A stretch of 64,000 nt of DNA from Onchidella celtica (GCA_963931925.1 OZ007575.1:43882112-43946111); one strand, 5' to 3'. Positions 42,750 to 56,952 are shown, counted from the stretch's first letter. The notes: a model not told the origin generated them from the letters alone. Translations and numbers: made by a program.

Positions 42750-43488
42750 AGTTATTAAGATCGTTGCAAGTTGTGATCAGCTGGGACTCACACGACCTGT
42801 ATTTTCTAAAACCATGCTGTACATGTGTTAAAACCGAGTGTCTCTCGAGATGCTTCATGATGCTGGTGTGCAAAATATGCTCTAAAAGCTTACAAGATAT
42901 TGATGTCAGGGAGACTGGTCTATAATTTTCAGGACTAGCCTTATTTCCTTTCTTAAAAATGGGTACAACATTTGCTTTTTTCCAGTCTTCCGGTATTTTT
43001 CCTTGTTCGATTGAAGCTCTAAACAGCAAAGTGTAAACGGGGCCAATTTCCTTGGCACAACGTTTCAGTAATTTGGCGGTAATTCCATCAGGCCCTGTAG
43101 CTTTATTTTCATTAAGGTTTTCCAAAAGTTTCAGTACTCCATTTTCTGTAACAAATATTTCATCCATATCCGGCAGTTTGGCACCACTCAGCTCTCCCGG
43201 GTAGACACCCCCTGGGTCAGAAAAGACCTTACAAAATTGAGTATTTAAAATATTGGCTCTTTTTTGGGTATCTTGCTGTGGGTGTCCTCTCTCATCGTTC
43301 AGTGCCGCTACTCCAAAGTTTTCTTTGTTTTTACTTTTCACATATCTCCATAGTTTTTTGCTGTTATCACTTGTATCACTTATCATGTCATGGACATAAT
43401 TATTATGAGCTTTCCGGCATTCTTTCTGGGTCAATCTTTTGATTTCTAGATATTTTTTTTTTACTCGTTCGGAGTTGCACTGTTTCAT
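42742..43488 (-). pseudogene. CR1 LINE middle part: linker and first RT blocks
   Basis: A 248-residue frame. It holds the linker (KKLWRYVKSKN), the KATGPDGITAKLLK block, IPEDWKKANVVPIFKKG, SPENYRPVSLTSISCKLLE and the VQHGFRKYRSCESQL motif. These are RT motifs 0-2 of jockey/CR1-type elements. It ends LITTCNDLNNFE and stop, where the reading moves to the next frame. Confidence 0.85.
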
Positions 43489-45211
43489 TTTTTTTGAACC
43501 ATTTATATTTCTTCCGGACTAATCGTTTCGTTAAAGTATTTATCCAGGGTTGATGAATTTTCGTGGATGACATTTTTGTTGTAACATTTTCCATGATCGT
43601 ATTCAGGTTTAACTTGATACAGTCCCAAAGTTTGTTTACGTCCGTTTTTGAAGAGTGGTATTTCATGAAAAAACTGCCAAAAGTTGCTGCCTCTCTTTTC
43701 AGTATATTTTCGTCTGTCTGATTCCATAGGTAAATCTGTCGCCTAATAGGTCTTTTTGTAAAGGGTTTCAGTTCTGAGTCGATTTGAACTATGTCATGGT
43801 CCCCTAGGCCAGGGAGAATTTTGAGCTCTCTTGTAAGGTTAGGGAAATTAGTAAAGAATAGGTCTAACAGTGCATCTCCTCGAGTGGTTTCTTTTACTGC
43901 TTGCTCTAGGCCCATGTCCGCAATGCTATCTAAAAATAAGTCATTTATTTCTCTTAAATTTTGGCAATTCTTCACGTTTCCTTCTTCCCAGTTTATATCA
44001 GGTAAGTTGAAGTCTCCTCCTATCCAGATGGTAGCCTTTTTGTTCTTTTGGTAGGCACTGAGAAGTTCATCACAGATGTTCTTACTAGTTTCCAGGTCAC
44101 TACTAGGGGGTCGATAGACTGCACCCACGACGAGAGGAGGTTTACCCTTCACGCTAATCTTACAGAAGACAGTTTCTCCTGCTTCCCTACTGGGTATTTT
44201 TTCACTGGCTAAATTTTTCTTCACTGCTATCAAGACCCCACCTCCCCTTCTCTTCTTCCTATCATTTCTGTAGATTTCGTAATCATCGCTGATTGAAATT
44301 TCACTGGTTTTTATATTTTCATTTAGCCATGTTTCTGTTCCGATGATTACATCAGATTTAGTTTCATTCAAGAATGAGCTCAGTTCTTCTTTCTTGTTCC
44401 AAATGCTCTGAAAATTTATAACCTGGGTTCTAAACATAGTTTTCTCTTTGGCTGGCTCTTTTTTCTTGGATTTGGGGTGTGGAGTTGTCGAACATTTTGG
44501 TTCAAAAATTGGTATTTCAGTGTTACTTTTATTCATATTCATATCCAAATGTTGTAAGATATCAAAACTATTGTGGGATCTTGATCTACTTCTATCTAGA
44601 TCTAAGTTTAATTGAAAATCAGTGAACAAGCTGGAACTAAAATTTGGCATGCCACACTGGACACATTCCCATGCGGCACTGCTGTTGCCCAGTGCTTCAT
44701 ACATTACTGAGTTTATTCCCATACAGTCGATGTGGTACCAGCAGTCACAACTATCACAGGCAATGGCCCTCGTTTTCCAGGTACATTTTTTAAGGCAAAC
44801 GGGGCAAGGGGGGAATCTGGTCTGGGGTCCAGGGTTGAGCTCTACGTCACCCGACAATGACAGTAGTAAAAACATTACTAAAGAGATATTCATTTTATTT
44901 GAAGGACTAGTTAACTTAAATTTCGAACTGGTTCTAGATCTATTTCTCCTTTTCTGTCCGAGGACAGACCATGTGTTTATTAATGAGGTCATGAATTTAG
45001 GCGAGTTGACAACACTAAATTTCCAGTTGTTATAATTAGCCTCATGTTTAGATCTAGATCTAATATTCCATCTACATCCAAGTGAATACAATTCTGATCT
45101 ATATACTAAAACAATGAATAATCCTATCAACATTATGAGGAGAAATCTCACTGTCTCCCTCTCGATAATGACACAAGATGTGGACTTCCCATCGGCACAA
45201 GCAGTCGCCAT
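43403..45211 (-). pseudogene. CR1 LINE N-terminal part: 2A, PHD finger, endonuclease
   Basis: A 602-residue frame. A hydrophobic segment lies at about residues 23-37 and a second just before the 2A motif (LVMFLLLSLSG). DVELNPGP at 122-129 (44825-44848) fits the ribosome-skipping consensus DxExNPGP. A PHD finger follows: C136, C139, C152, C155, H160, C163, C183, C186 (C4HC3). Endonuclease blocks are INFQSIWNK (265-273), GTETWLNE (291-298), GAVYRPPSSD (363-372), WIGGDFNLPDINW (396-408) and GLGDHDIVQ (468-476). The frame leaves the element's coding track at an A8 run (one base too many) about 34 residues before its stop. The 2A would separate the leader from the PHD-endonuclease-RT part if translated. 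Confidence 0.85.
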
Positions 45212-45425
45212 TTTGGAAATTTTTCAATCCACCCTTACCTTCCAGCTATAATCACAAATCTGGTACTAAGAGATTAAAAATTTAATCAAATCACTTTCAC
45301 TTTCACTTCCAGTTCATATAAAATACAGTGAAAACACTGTTGGTATGATATAAGTATTAAAAATTTGGTAAATTCATGAGGTAAATAAGGAGCTCTCAGA
45401 ACAAGCGTGCGTCTCCTCGACCGGA

Positions 45426-45526
45426 AGAGAAAGAATAGTAAAAATACAAAGACCAAAACACACAATGCAGTATGAGAAGAGAACTTACCAAATTAATCAT
45501 AAATGGAGGTTCTGTGTTGTAAACAA
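45426..45526. repeat. 101-bp repeat, copy 1
   Basis: Identical to 47577-47677 except one base (TATGAG versus TAGGAG). Sequence runs from AGAGAAAGAATAGTAAAAAT to TTCTGTGTTGTAAACAA. Confidence 0.9.
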
Positions 45527-46117
45527 TCCTATTTGTTTATTATTTTTATTTTTGTTAGTTTGTTTTTAAATAAGTCTTACTGCTCTGCCTTTGTGAGTTG
45601 ACACACTGTGCATCCCGTACAACAGCATGATTTGCCCACGGGTTAGTGTGTTTGATAGTGAACACATCGCAGGAAGTGATAACGAAACCTTAAAATGGCG
45701 AACCATGACTCGAAATAGATCTAAATCATGGCGAAACAATAAATTTCCAATAAAAAAAACAACACTGATTTGAGACTTCTATTAAAAACTGTGCACCCTT
45801 ACATCCATTCTGATGTACCATAATAAAATTTGAAGTCTGAGTGTTGAGTGGTTCAGAAGCCTTTTGCAACGAAAAATCTCAAGTCCACAAATATATATTA
45901 CGAAGGAAAGCGCTTAAAAAGGCTACTGGAGTTTTTTTTCGGCCGATTTTTTGTTTGATTTTTCTAAAATCAGTAGAGAATCAAATTTCAAGAAGTATTC
46001 CTTAAAAACCTCGTACGTTTTGCTCTGCATCAGCACAAAAAATTTCAGAACTCTGTGTGCTGTGGTCATGGAATGCATAGAGGACAAAGTTTTCAAGTCC
46101 TCAAATATATATATAGA

Positions 46118-47576
46118 TAAGATCATCTGGACTGTCGTGTTCTTTGCTGTTATTAGAGAAACACGCGTGTATCCGTGAAGTTCAAGCTCAAGGATTTCCA
46201 TTGTATGACGTATCTGGCTAGATACTGGATGCCTAACCTTTAAGTTCTGGACTAAAGTTTAATATGTTAGAGGGATATGTGTTTAATTATTCACGAAATG
46301 CCAACACTTGGGAACGTATTTCTCAATCTGTTTCAGATTAGAACAAATGGCACGGCAGAAGCATAAGATTTTTCTATAAGAACAGTTTTTTGTTGTCAGC
46401 AAAATTTTACTCTTAGGCAACATTCTCAAACCATTTCATGATTTCAAAACACGGATTGCGTCTAGATGGAAGAAGAGGATACTGTGGGTCAAGCTATGAA
46501 ATAAACGTTCAAACCTTCTGAAACATGAAAAACATCTGCACAATGCTTTATTTCGTTGGTCGGATTAAACTTTATTAATGACTTATAGAACGTTTAATAT
46601 TTTAACGTAGTTTTTCTCAAATGGCGGGGGGGGGGGGGCGCCCCACGCAATATCTTAGTGGGGTATGGGATTTCAGAATAGGCCGTAGGAAGTTTGTTTC
46701 AGAAAAGACGAATACTTCTGCCATGCCATCTGTGTCGTTTCTGTATTATTGCCTACGCGATGCTTTGCTTCATATATAATTATTTTTTTTTACACATCCT
46801 GGCTTTGTAGAACAATATAGACGAATTGATGAAATCCCCAAAGTCTTTCGAATCTCTACGTGTATATTATTCCAGAAGAGCCGACTCTACAAGGGCGAAG
46901 GCAGCGTTCACCAACATACGATCTCTCTGTAGTGTTGCAGGTCTTCCAGAGATGTCTGGATCTCTCAAACCACGTAATCCACATTTGGGAACCCTAGTCC
47001 ATTTAAATCGTGGCGGATTCAGAAGTACCAAACACAGTCATGTGGCAAGTTTCCCTAAAACTGTGTTCAGGGTTATCCACCTCTCTCAAAATCCCATTGA
47101 TCAGATTCTACTGTCCACTTTTTTTCTCCGCCACTTCCTCTGACCTCCAATCGGAGGCGAAAACATTAGGAGCATCCAGAAAACCCGACATCTGGCCAGG
47201 CCTCGGGCCAGCACCCAGGTGATTTACAAAATTTTGCCCACACATGCTGGGAATTTCGTCCGTTTTGAGAATTGAATGTTCGAACCTGGTTCGAGGACCC
47301 AACGTGTATGTGGGCCTTTAAAGAGGTCGTCCGAGGCAGCTTTATCTACTTCTGTTCTTTCCAATTGAGGACAGTCTCTGGCCAAAAAGTATCCTATTGC
47401 AGACAGATTTCGAGGAAAAAAACAGAACAAAACAAACACAAAATGGTTCACCTTAAGTTTGTGCAAATGTAAAAGAGTTGGCAGTGGCCGATAATTGTAT
47501 GGAATTAAAAGATATTCATTGTATTGGAATATAGACGAATACTATCATTCCAGTCGTTAGAAGAAGAAAGAGAGAA
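46118..47576. other. Unassigned intronic sequence
   Basis: 46606-46660 (TTTTTCTCAAATGGCGGGG then GGCGCCCC) resembles a worn hAT-type terminus, but no matching right end was found. No gene supported. Confidence 0.4.
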
Positions 47577-47677
47577 AGAGAAAGAATAGTAAAAATACAA
47601 AGACCAAAACACACAATGCAGTAGGAGAAGAGAACTTACCAAATTAATCATAAATGGAGGTTCTGTGTTGTAAACAA
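47577..47677. repeat. 101-bp repeat, copy 2
   Basis: Direct-repeat partner of 45426-45526, 2,151 bp downstream, one mismatch. Confidence 0.9.
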
Positions 47678-49189
<1,512 letters not shown>

Positions 49190-49854
49190 GTCCGCTCGTT
49201 CACTTAAAGTCTGTTTGGTTAAAAACCTGTTCACTTGATACATTTTTACATGAACTTTCCGATCAGTTCTTCTTTCTTCCGTCACGTATTCTTAAAGGTT
49301 TCAACATGATCAGTGTAGTTTATCACGTAGAGGAGTACATTTGAGACCTTCATTACTTCATCATTTATGCGTGTGTGAAATCATAATAAAAGGAGCACTA
49401 AACAGTTTGCCATTTACTGCTCTTGGACATTTTAACTGACTATCACTATGAAGGAAAGGATAGCAAACACGGAGAGTGGACAGGCCAGAGAGCAAGGGGA
49501 GAAAAATGCTCTGTTTTAATACCTCGGACAAAAGACACGTTTGCGAGACAAGTCAATAGTTCTGGAGCCTGGCGTCTCCGGAAGTTTTTAATCAGAATGG
49601 CTTCTCGCCGATCACTGGCCGAATAAATGGGGGACAATCACTAAATAGATGGACGCCCCGGAGTCCGCTTCACAGTATACTCAAGTCATTTTTAAGCTGA
49701 ACACTAAAAGTAAAATGAAATATTTGCAATGTGGAGAGCTTTGAATTGGCGGACTTGTATTGTAACGGAAACCTCTGTCCTTTCAAAATAGCATCTAAAT
49801 TTCTTAACGTAATATGACCTTTATGAGATACCCATAGTTAATATCCCCCCAAGG

Positions 49855-49940
49855 TGTCCAGGACAGAGCAAGGTGGAAGACCTTGGTAGATGACCTATGC
49901 CCCACTCGGGGTTCAAGGGTTTAAGTCAAGTTTAAGTCAT
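49855..49940 (+). pseudogene. LINE ORF2 C-terminal relic
   Basis: The segment translates VQDRARWKTLVDDLCPTRG and soon stops. This resembles the last residues of a group of invertebrate endonuclease-reverse transcriptases (A-x-DRxRWRxLV...LCPTR). Only this short tail remains. Confidence 0.5.
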
Positions 49941-51949
49941 AGTTAATATATTTTTTAAAATGGGCGATCGCACGGGCATAATAACATGTAATGACAGAAA
50001 ATGAGAAGAACAGTATGATTGCTTCGGCAGATAAACAAGACATAAGTTCTTTGTTGAAACTGTCTCATATTATTCAATGATATTTATACACATTTTTGTC
50101 AAGGTGCAGCGTTTTTGTGTCTTGAGTTCCAGCAGCTGCGCGGATGTTGGCGTTTTTCCCGAGCCCACTGTCACGTCACTTTTAAGGGCAGACTGTTGAG
50201 CTTTTCATTTGCACGATTTCGCTATAGGCCAACACGGACTGGAAATTGAGTTAACAGGTTTTCGTGGTTTTCCCACTACAGGAGTAATCACTTGTCTCAG
50301 GGGCGAACTTTGGCACGCATTGCCTGGGGGTGCCGTGAAACTGGTGTCAAGGCTAACGGGCACAGAATTCCACGAAGGGAAATAGATAACTCTAAGCGTT
50401 GTTTCAAGAAAGAGTCTCATACAGAAGATTTTGAGTGTTTCGCGGCACATGCCACACTTAAGATATTCCTTTCATAATAAGACTGCAGTCAACTTGGTTA
50501 AACAATTATCATTATTATCCGATGTCCCCTTTCCCTGAGGGAATTTTATCAAGTAAGTTGATGAACACGTAAAGATTTATTTTTTCGATTTAAATGATGA
50601 CTTTAAAAGAACAGATTGTGGATTTGTGCAATAAAAGGCCGCCATGCTGAGAATAGTATGTAACAGGGCAGATTTCATTGTGTCATTTATTTGTTTGGCT
50701 TTTGCATTACCGAAACTGGTTTTTGTTTTGTTGTTTATTTTTTTGTTGTTGTTTATTCACTGGTCTTGAATTTGGCTGAGGCAAGTTAAGCTAAAAGCTG
50801 AATTTCTATTATGGTGTATAATATAAATATCATAATGTTAGAAACTTTTGCAGTGCGTTTGTCATTATCGTAATGATTGTATTTTTAGCTGATGAAAAGA
50901 AGGGAGGTATGAAAACTTGATATTGAGCTCATAACCTAGTAGCAGCCTTATTAGTTATATTATGTCCTGTATACTAAATACATTCAAACTTGCTAGACAC
51001 CGTGCACTATTTGGAATACACAAACATTACAGGTTCATTATGATATGGACATATCCCCAAACCTCTAACTTTAGTGAATTGAAACCTGTCAAAACAATTA
51101 CAAAAAATGTTTTTAACGTCATGGAATATCCTCAAAGAAGAACAGTCCTATTCCCTAGATGTAATATGTTATCCTCTTATAAGACTCTGCGTCATCGAAA
51201 TTCTAGCAATCCTGTTAGAAATGCCCATTCACATTCACCTAGCAAAGAGACCGAATAATATTGATTCCTTTCAGAGTTTAGATCAAAGATCAGGCGCCTT
51301 CCAAAGGCAGATCCAAAGGTTTTTATGATGTATGACTTTAATATTGCATTTTGCTCGTTGTTTCGTTATTTATTTATGATATGGAGATGAATAAGTTAAG
51401 AACACATTCGCGATCCAATAAGAAAAGTACTGTAACTAATTCTTGTGGGGAAACAGAATTTGAGATGGCAAGATATTGAAATCATAGATTCGGCGATTGT
51501 CTTATCTGGAAGTTGCTGTCTAGCAGTAAAAAAGAAGACGAGTCTGCACACAATATCGGTTTGTTACTGACAGCCAAAGTCTAGCGAGACATAAAGAATG
51601 GGCTGTTCTACATGCAACATGGCTGTATGCCAAATTGCACTATAGAAATCCGTGCAGGCTAAGAGATGGAAAGGATAATGTCACTTTATTTAACTCTTTC
51701 CTATATGGGTAAAAATCATCTGCAACCAGACTGCGTGTATGTGGCGACATTCGGTGGGTATCTTCCTTGAAAAAACATGCTGTCTTCAGTTTGATAACTC
51801 TTGTCTGATTTATTTTGGATGGCTGTTTGACAACGTGGTAATCTGATACAAGAAGATAATGAATAATTATTCTAACGTGGTGGGTGTTTATGGATTAAAC
51901 CCGCTTTTTTCTTTTCTGTCTCTTTTTCGTATTTTATATTCGACTTGAG
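49941..51949. other. Unassigned intronic sequence
   Basis: No supported gene or bounded repeat. Confidence 0.4.
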
Positions 51950-51965
51950 GGAGGCCTGGAACAGA

Positions 51966-52302
51966 CTATATTTATTTATTTATTTATTTATATATTTATC
52001 TATAAAAAGAAAGTGAGGCACTTTTTAGATCTGAAATGAAAACCTATCTCTTCAGAAAACATTTTGATGTGTAGTCTGATAGCTATTGGTGTTTTGTGTG
52101 TGTGTGTGTGTGTGTGTGAAGGAGAGAGACAGAGAGAGAGAAAGAGAGAGAGAGATAGTGTGTGTGTGTGTGTGTATGTGCCTTTGTGTGTGTTGTCAAT
52201 TGTTAGGAATGAAATTTGTTCTGTTTCTGCATGTTTTGTAAAGCGCATAGAGCATCTTTGGATATGCGCTATATAAATGAACTTTATTATTATTATTCAT
52301 TT
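51966..52302 (+). mobile_element. LINE 3' end relic
   Basis: 52010-52072 translates SEALFRSEMKTYLFRKHFDV and stop, like the ORF2 C-termini of the LINEs at 4842 and 9236 (FKRHLKTHFF). After a GT/GA array (52094-52193) comes GCGCATAGAGCATC, GCGCTATATAAATGAA and (ATT)n at 52282-52297, the same tail type as at 4684. The element is on the + strand and heavily 5'-truncated. Confidence 0.75.
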
Positions 52303-53084
52303 GTCTATTTATTTATTTTGTCTTTTTCATTTTTTCACGGCTGATAATGGTTTTATTAATGCAAACGGGAAATTATCATTTGCAGATAATTATATCGACC
52401 AAGTGGCCATTCTGGCTTCAAAGGGTTAGTTAGTCAGCTAAGTGTCATGGTACTAAAGACTCCAAGCAGTTGCTTATCCTGTTTTTTTTTTTAGGTGCAC
52501 AGTTGTTACATTCCAGCTCGAATGTTGCACTGAGTCATTGTCAATGTTGGACTTTTTTTTTTTTTTAAGTCATTCCTTTGCCACGGCAAGCTGATATTTT
52601 GTTGCCTCGTCATATCTCATAATAGGATGGCTGATTTGATAACGATTATACCAAATGATTGTATTAATTTTGTGTCAGGGATCGCGAAATGACTATGTTG
52701 GCTGGAGGGGGGTTATCATTTGATGATTTATTTAACAACACAAGAGTTCTTGTCACTCCAAGATCCCAGTGGCTGTCGTAAAGTGTCCACTTCTAGTTTT
52801 GCGGGCATTATGATACAGGAATTCATTTGTTTAAAAAGTGATGACAATTTCAGGAAAGATTACAGTAAATTTTCAGTTTAGTGGTTTTGGTGAATCACAG
52901 GCCTTGTATCCTTGTTACTGAAACTGTCGAGAATTTATGTAGGCATCAATTCGCATAATGAGTGAGTAATTTAAATTATAACGGGTTTTAAATCTCGTGA
53001 GTAACTCCTGGTATGGTATAATATGGAATCTCTAAATTTGCTTAGCCAAACTATTGTTATTAATACATGGATTTCGGTTTACGT
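52303..53084. other. Unassigned intronic sequence
   Basis: Nothing supported. Confidence 0.4.
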
Positions 53085-53745
53085 GTCTGGTAATGCCGGA
53101 CGGAGACACAGACGTTTAAAACTCTAGTTATAAATATTTCAGTCTAGTTACAATACCGGACGGAGACACGCACGTTTAAAACTCTAGTTATAAATATTTC
53201 AGTCTAGTTACAATACCGGACGGAGACACGCACGTTTAAAACTCTAGTTATAAATATTTCAGTCTAGTTACAATACCGGACGGAGACACGAATGTTTAAA
53301 ACTCTAGTTATAAGTATTTCAGTCTAGTTACAATACCGGACGGAGACACGAACGTTTAAAACTCTAGTTATAAATATTTCAGTCTAGTTACAATACCGGA
53401 CGGAGACACGAACGTTTAAAACTCTAGTTATAAATATTTCAGCCTAGATAAAACCGGACGAGACTTGGACGTGTAATACTTTAGTTATAAGTATTTCAAT
53501 CTAGTTATATCATAATGCCGGACGGAGGCACGGATGTTTAAACTATCGTTATAAATTTTTCAGTCTAGTTATAATACCGGGCGGAGACACGGGCGCTTAG
53601 AAACTGTAATTATAATCATTTCAGTCTAGTTTTAATGCCTAGCGGAGACAAGGACTTTTTAAAATATTGCTATAAACACGTGTCTAGTTATAATATAATG
53701 CTAGACGGAGACACGGACGTTTAAATCTAATCCCTAGGATAGTAA
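53085..53745. repeat. 60-bp minisatellite, about 11 units
   Basis: Unit reads ACCGGACGGAGACACG, CACGTTTAAAACTCTAGTTA, TAAATATTTCAGTCTAGTTA, CAAT. The first six units keep an exact 60-base period (53098-53440) with very few changes. From about 53440 onward the units decay, with indels and substitutions, to 53745. Confidence 0.95.
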
Positions 53746-56700
53746 CTATGATAATAAATACAAGCCGTTGAACTAGTTTAATGTTTTCCTATTACTATTG
53801 TGTCAATAACAGAAATTTCGTAGTTGATGCAAAAAAAATTTTAAAAAGAATAAAATAATTATGTCGACATCATCACTTTACATGTAAGTGTAGCATTGAT
53901 GACGTGAGCTGGAGATTGCCGTCATAAGCTAAATCCTGGGCTCACCTTATTTCGGGGCGTGACATTATCATGTGTAAGTTATGGATAAAGATCAGCATAA
54001 AGAGATGGAACGATTCCTTTTATTTTCCCTTGCGAGACAAATTATTTAGCACGATACAATCCGTAGCTTGATTCAACGATCAGTTTCCAAATAAACGTCT
54101 TCTATTAGTGTCTACGTGTAGGCCTAATAGAGAGCTGGAGAAATGAATAAAATAGTAGAGAATAGTATTACATGTACAACTATTATTTCAAACAGAGTCT
54201 GGTTTATAATTTATGTTTTAGTTTCATTTAGGCAGTCCAAACCTGGGCGCCTTGAAGTGGGGAGAGAATAGAACTGTTTTTCGGTTAATGTCCTACCCAT
54301 TGTCATTAAGCTTCACTTTGCCCACGTATCCAGCCATTCATTTCTCACCCTTGGGGTGGCGACAATGACTTCCCATCATCCTGGGCTATCCCCTTCTAAA
54401 TTGTGACACCGGTGGTCTCTCGCATGTGCCATCACACACAAACACACAGACACACACACAAAAAACTAAAAACATAAATAAATAAACTTGGAAAGACAAT
54501 ACTGGAGAAGTGGGCCGTGCCGTCAGTGAAAATGTTAATGTTCAGTTACGTGGGTATCTGGCTAACGGGTAGCGGCTCTAATTATAATACTTGTACGTAA
54601 TAAATAATTATATGTTGTTCTATTCGGGAGATTTCATATTGGTTGTACCGTCTTATTTTACCATTTTGCCTTTGGCTTTCTCTCGATTAATCAATTTTAT
54701 TTGTGTTTCGAGAAAATAATAAGCTGAAATATGCAGTCTTTCATCATCATCGTTTTTTCATCTTTTTCTCCCCCCCCCCCCCCACCCCTTAAATGCGTAA
54801 ATAATTTGATCGACTCCTGTTTTGCATGTCTACAACGTGATTTGTGTGTGCCCTTGGCCTTACTCTAACAAATTTTGCTGATTGTAAGTGCAGGGTTAAT
54901 GTCCCCTGATTCAAGCGCGATGAACTTCCTGTTTCTCACCGAGCACCGAAAGAAAGACAGGCGGAAGAAAGCTGGGGGCGGTGGGGGGGGGGGGGTCTAG
55001 CAGCTCCCTGTCGATAGCCCCAAAGCCATTTTGATCTGAGCTTTTCATCAGCTAGAAAGAACTGATGAGGCGGGAAGAGGCCGGCAGGAAAACGAGAAGT
55101 TTGAGCATCGACCTGAACACTTCATGATGTACGACCAGCTACGCCCAATGGATTTGACAGCCTGGACCTCGAATTGTTTCGATGATGTTGATCGGCCTCA
55201 TTTCAACCGATTCCTTTACGTGTTAATGGCCGCTTGCAGAGTCGGCTGAAAATGTAGTCGTTTTGTACTTTTTTCTTTTTCTTTTGCTCAGTTCACATGA
55301 TTGTTGAGTGGTGTTCAGGAAGCTATCATTTTTTTTTTTTTTGTATATTGCAAAAATACGCCTTGAAAACAGGTCGCTAACACAGCAGTGATAAAAGTAA
55401 TAGGAACGTTACTTCTGCTGATGGTGCATATTTAATATCTTGTGCCCTGCATACAGTCAAAGAGCATTTTCCAGCCTTGTCTTCTCCTTGTTGATCAATA
55501 TGCAATTATCCGCGTTTTTGTGTGTGTGTGTGGGGGGGGGGGGGTGGGGGCATGTTGATAAAAGTTTTTTTTTTTTATGTTTGTTCATTTTTTTAAATCC
55601 TACATTATAATTATGCGTGATGTGTGCGTGTCTGTTTCTTTTTTTTTAATGGAAATTTGTATAAACAATGGCTTTGTTCCTCCCGAAGGCATTGACCTCA
55701 GCCGGTCTCCAATAGCATTTTGATCGTGAGTGACTCACAATGACAGTCAATTATCAGAATGTATGGCAAAGTGTATGTCTTTGAGATAGGGGCTACATAA
55801 TGGTTACAACAGGACAGATCGATACAAATGAATAAATTTAACCTGTCGCGATGTCCAAAGCCGTCTGGATGTTACTTTTTATTTCAATAAAGATCTCTAT
55901 AGCCACTCCTTTGCAATTTTGCCATTCAGTGATGGCCGTTAATTGTTCATGTCACTTGACTGATAATTGACCTTGCACGGCTTCCAAAGCCTCGAAGGAC
56001 CCATATTTTTATCAGGCCTATTGTGTTTCATCAGCGGTGTTAGAAGTGCGACTGTGTAATTCTTAAGTGTCCAAGGCATTGAGCGTAGTCTGTTTTGCGG
56101 AGTTACCTGTTTTAGAGTGATATATGGATAATGGGGTTAAACGGGATCTGGCATACTAGTGAGACTGTAACTAGCCTGTATGTATCAAAACCTATTGTCC
56201 TCAACGACGTAAGGGAATCCTGCGTGAGCTCGTGTTCCTTGTGATTTGCGTTCCATTGATCGGGGGGGGGGGGGGGGGAGGAGGGGGCAATCCCTCACTG
56301 AAAATAGGCTGGTGGCTGGACGGAGTTGGTAATGCCAATGGGCATCGTTTTCTATGTTTGTTACTGTATTGCTTTCGCGACCTGCGACACTGATGCGACC
56401 CCACATGATTATTTTCTGTGTTTCTTATAATATTTTGAAACAAGCACTGAGTCTTTATCTCTGAACGATTCAAAGATGTTCAAGCCTGAGTGGAAGACGA
56501 AACTGGTCCCAAATAAACTTGAGTCAGTGGGCTATTGCTCTAAGTGTCATTGGAGGGGGGGGGGATGAGGGTTGGTAGTCTTTTTTTATCCTTTGTTTCT
56601 ATATCTGGCCAGATTGGAGTTTCCCCTTCAGAGACCATCACAAGAACCTTTTGCGTCTTTGCGTCTTCACAATAGTACTGAATTGCTTGATAACAGTGGT

Positions 56701-56952
56701 ATCAGTACGGGCAATAACCCATGACATCACCTTCTACAACGAGCTCAGTTTTATAATAATGGACTTACGCCTATTGTTCATATGGACCATGAGATAATTA
56801 TCTATTTTATCGATGGTTTATTGGGAAAAATGTATAGGGGACACCATAGTGTCCTCATGAACAGACTTGCTGTAAGTACTATTCCGACAATATGACATTC
56901 TCTGTATCTCTGTTTATCACTGTTTATCTTTATTTTTCTTCTCCATTTTCAG
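53746..56952. other. Unassigned intronic sequence upstream of exon C
   Basis: Poly-C/G runs at 54769-54783, 54982-54994, 55531-55548 and 56262-56278. GTTGGTAATGCCAATGGGCA at 56326-56345 also occurs (reverse complement) near 58405-58424. No coding seen. Confidence 0.4.

Larger units (their letters stand above)
41628..45211 (-). mobile_element. CR1-like LINE with PHD finger and 2A motif (near full length)
   Basis: Three successive - strand frames give, in order, an N-terminal hydrophobic region, a 2A-like motif, a PHD finger, an AP-endonuclease, a linker and a reverse transcriptase. It is interrupted by two frameshifts, one in an A run near 43486-43493 and one near 42742-42765. Up to a few hundred bases upstream of 45211 may be its 5' UTR. 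The domain order fits CR1-superfamily non-LTR elements, several of which in molluscs, sea urchins and amphioxus carry N-terminal 2A-like sequences. It sits inside the Helitron block, so it inserted after it. Confidence 0.85.
41308..46117 (-). mobile_element. Second Helitron block, interrupted by CR1 LINE
   Basis: The - strand 3' end at 41308-41311 is CTAG followed by T, preceded by hairpin CCCGGGCAGGGCCGGGG and CCTCAG, parallel to the 38461 element. Two candidate 5' ends occur: a canonical A|TCTATATATATATTTGAGG at 46117, and a related TCGTAATATATATTTGTGG at 45903. The AGTCCACAAATATATA-type tails resemble the 40400-40423 end. Between them lies a nearly complete LINE (about 41580-45250). Which 5' end pairs with the 3' end is undecided. 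Confidence 0.6.

Noticed and set aside
46606..46660. Second hAT-type element start
   Set aside because: Resembles a hAT end but no right terminus or 8-bp duplication found.
46826..47143. 105-residue + strand frame
   Set aside because: No recognisable domain, no splice or promoter context; likely chance.
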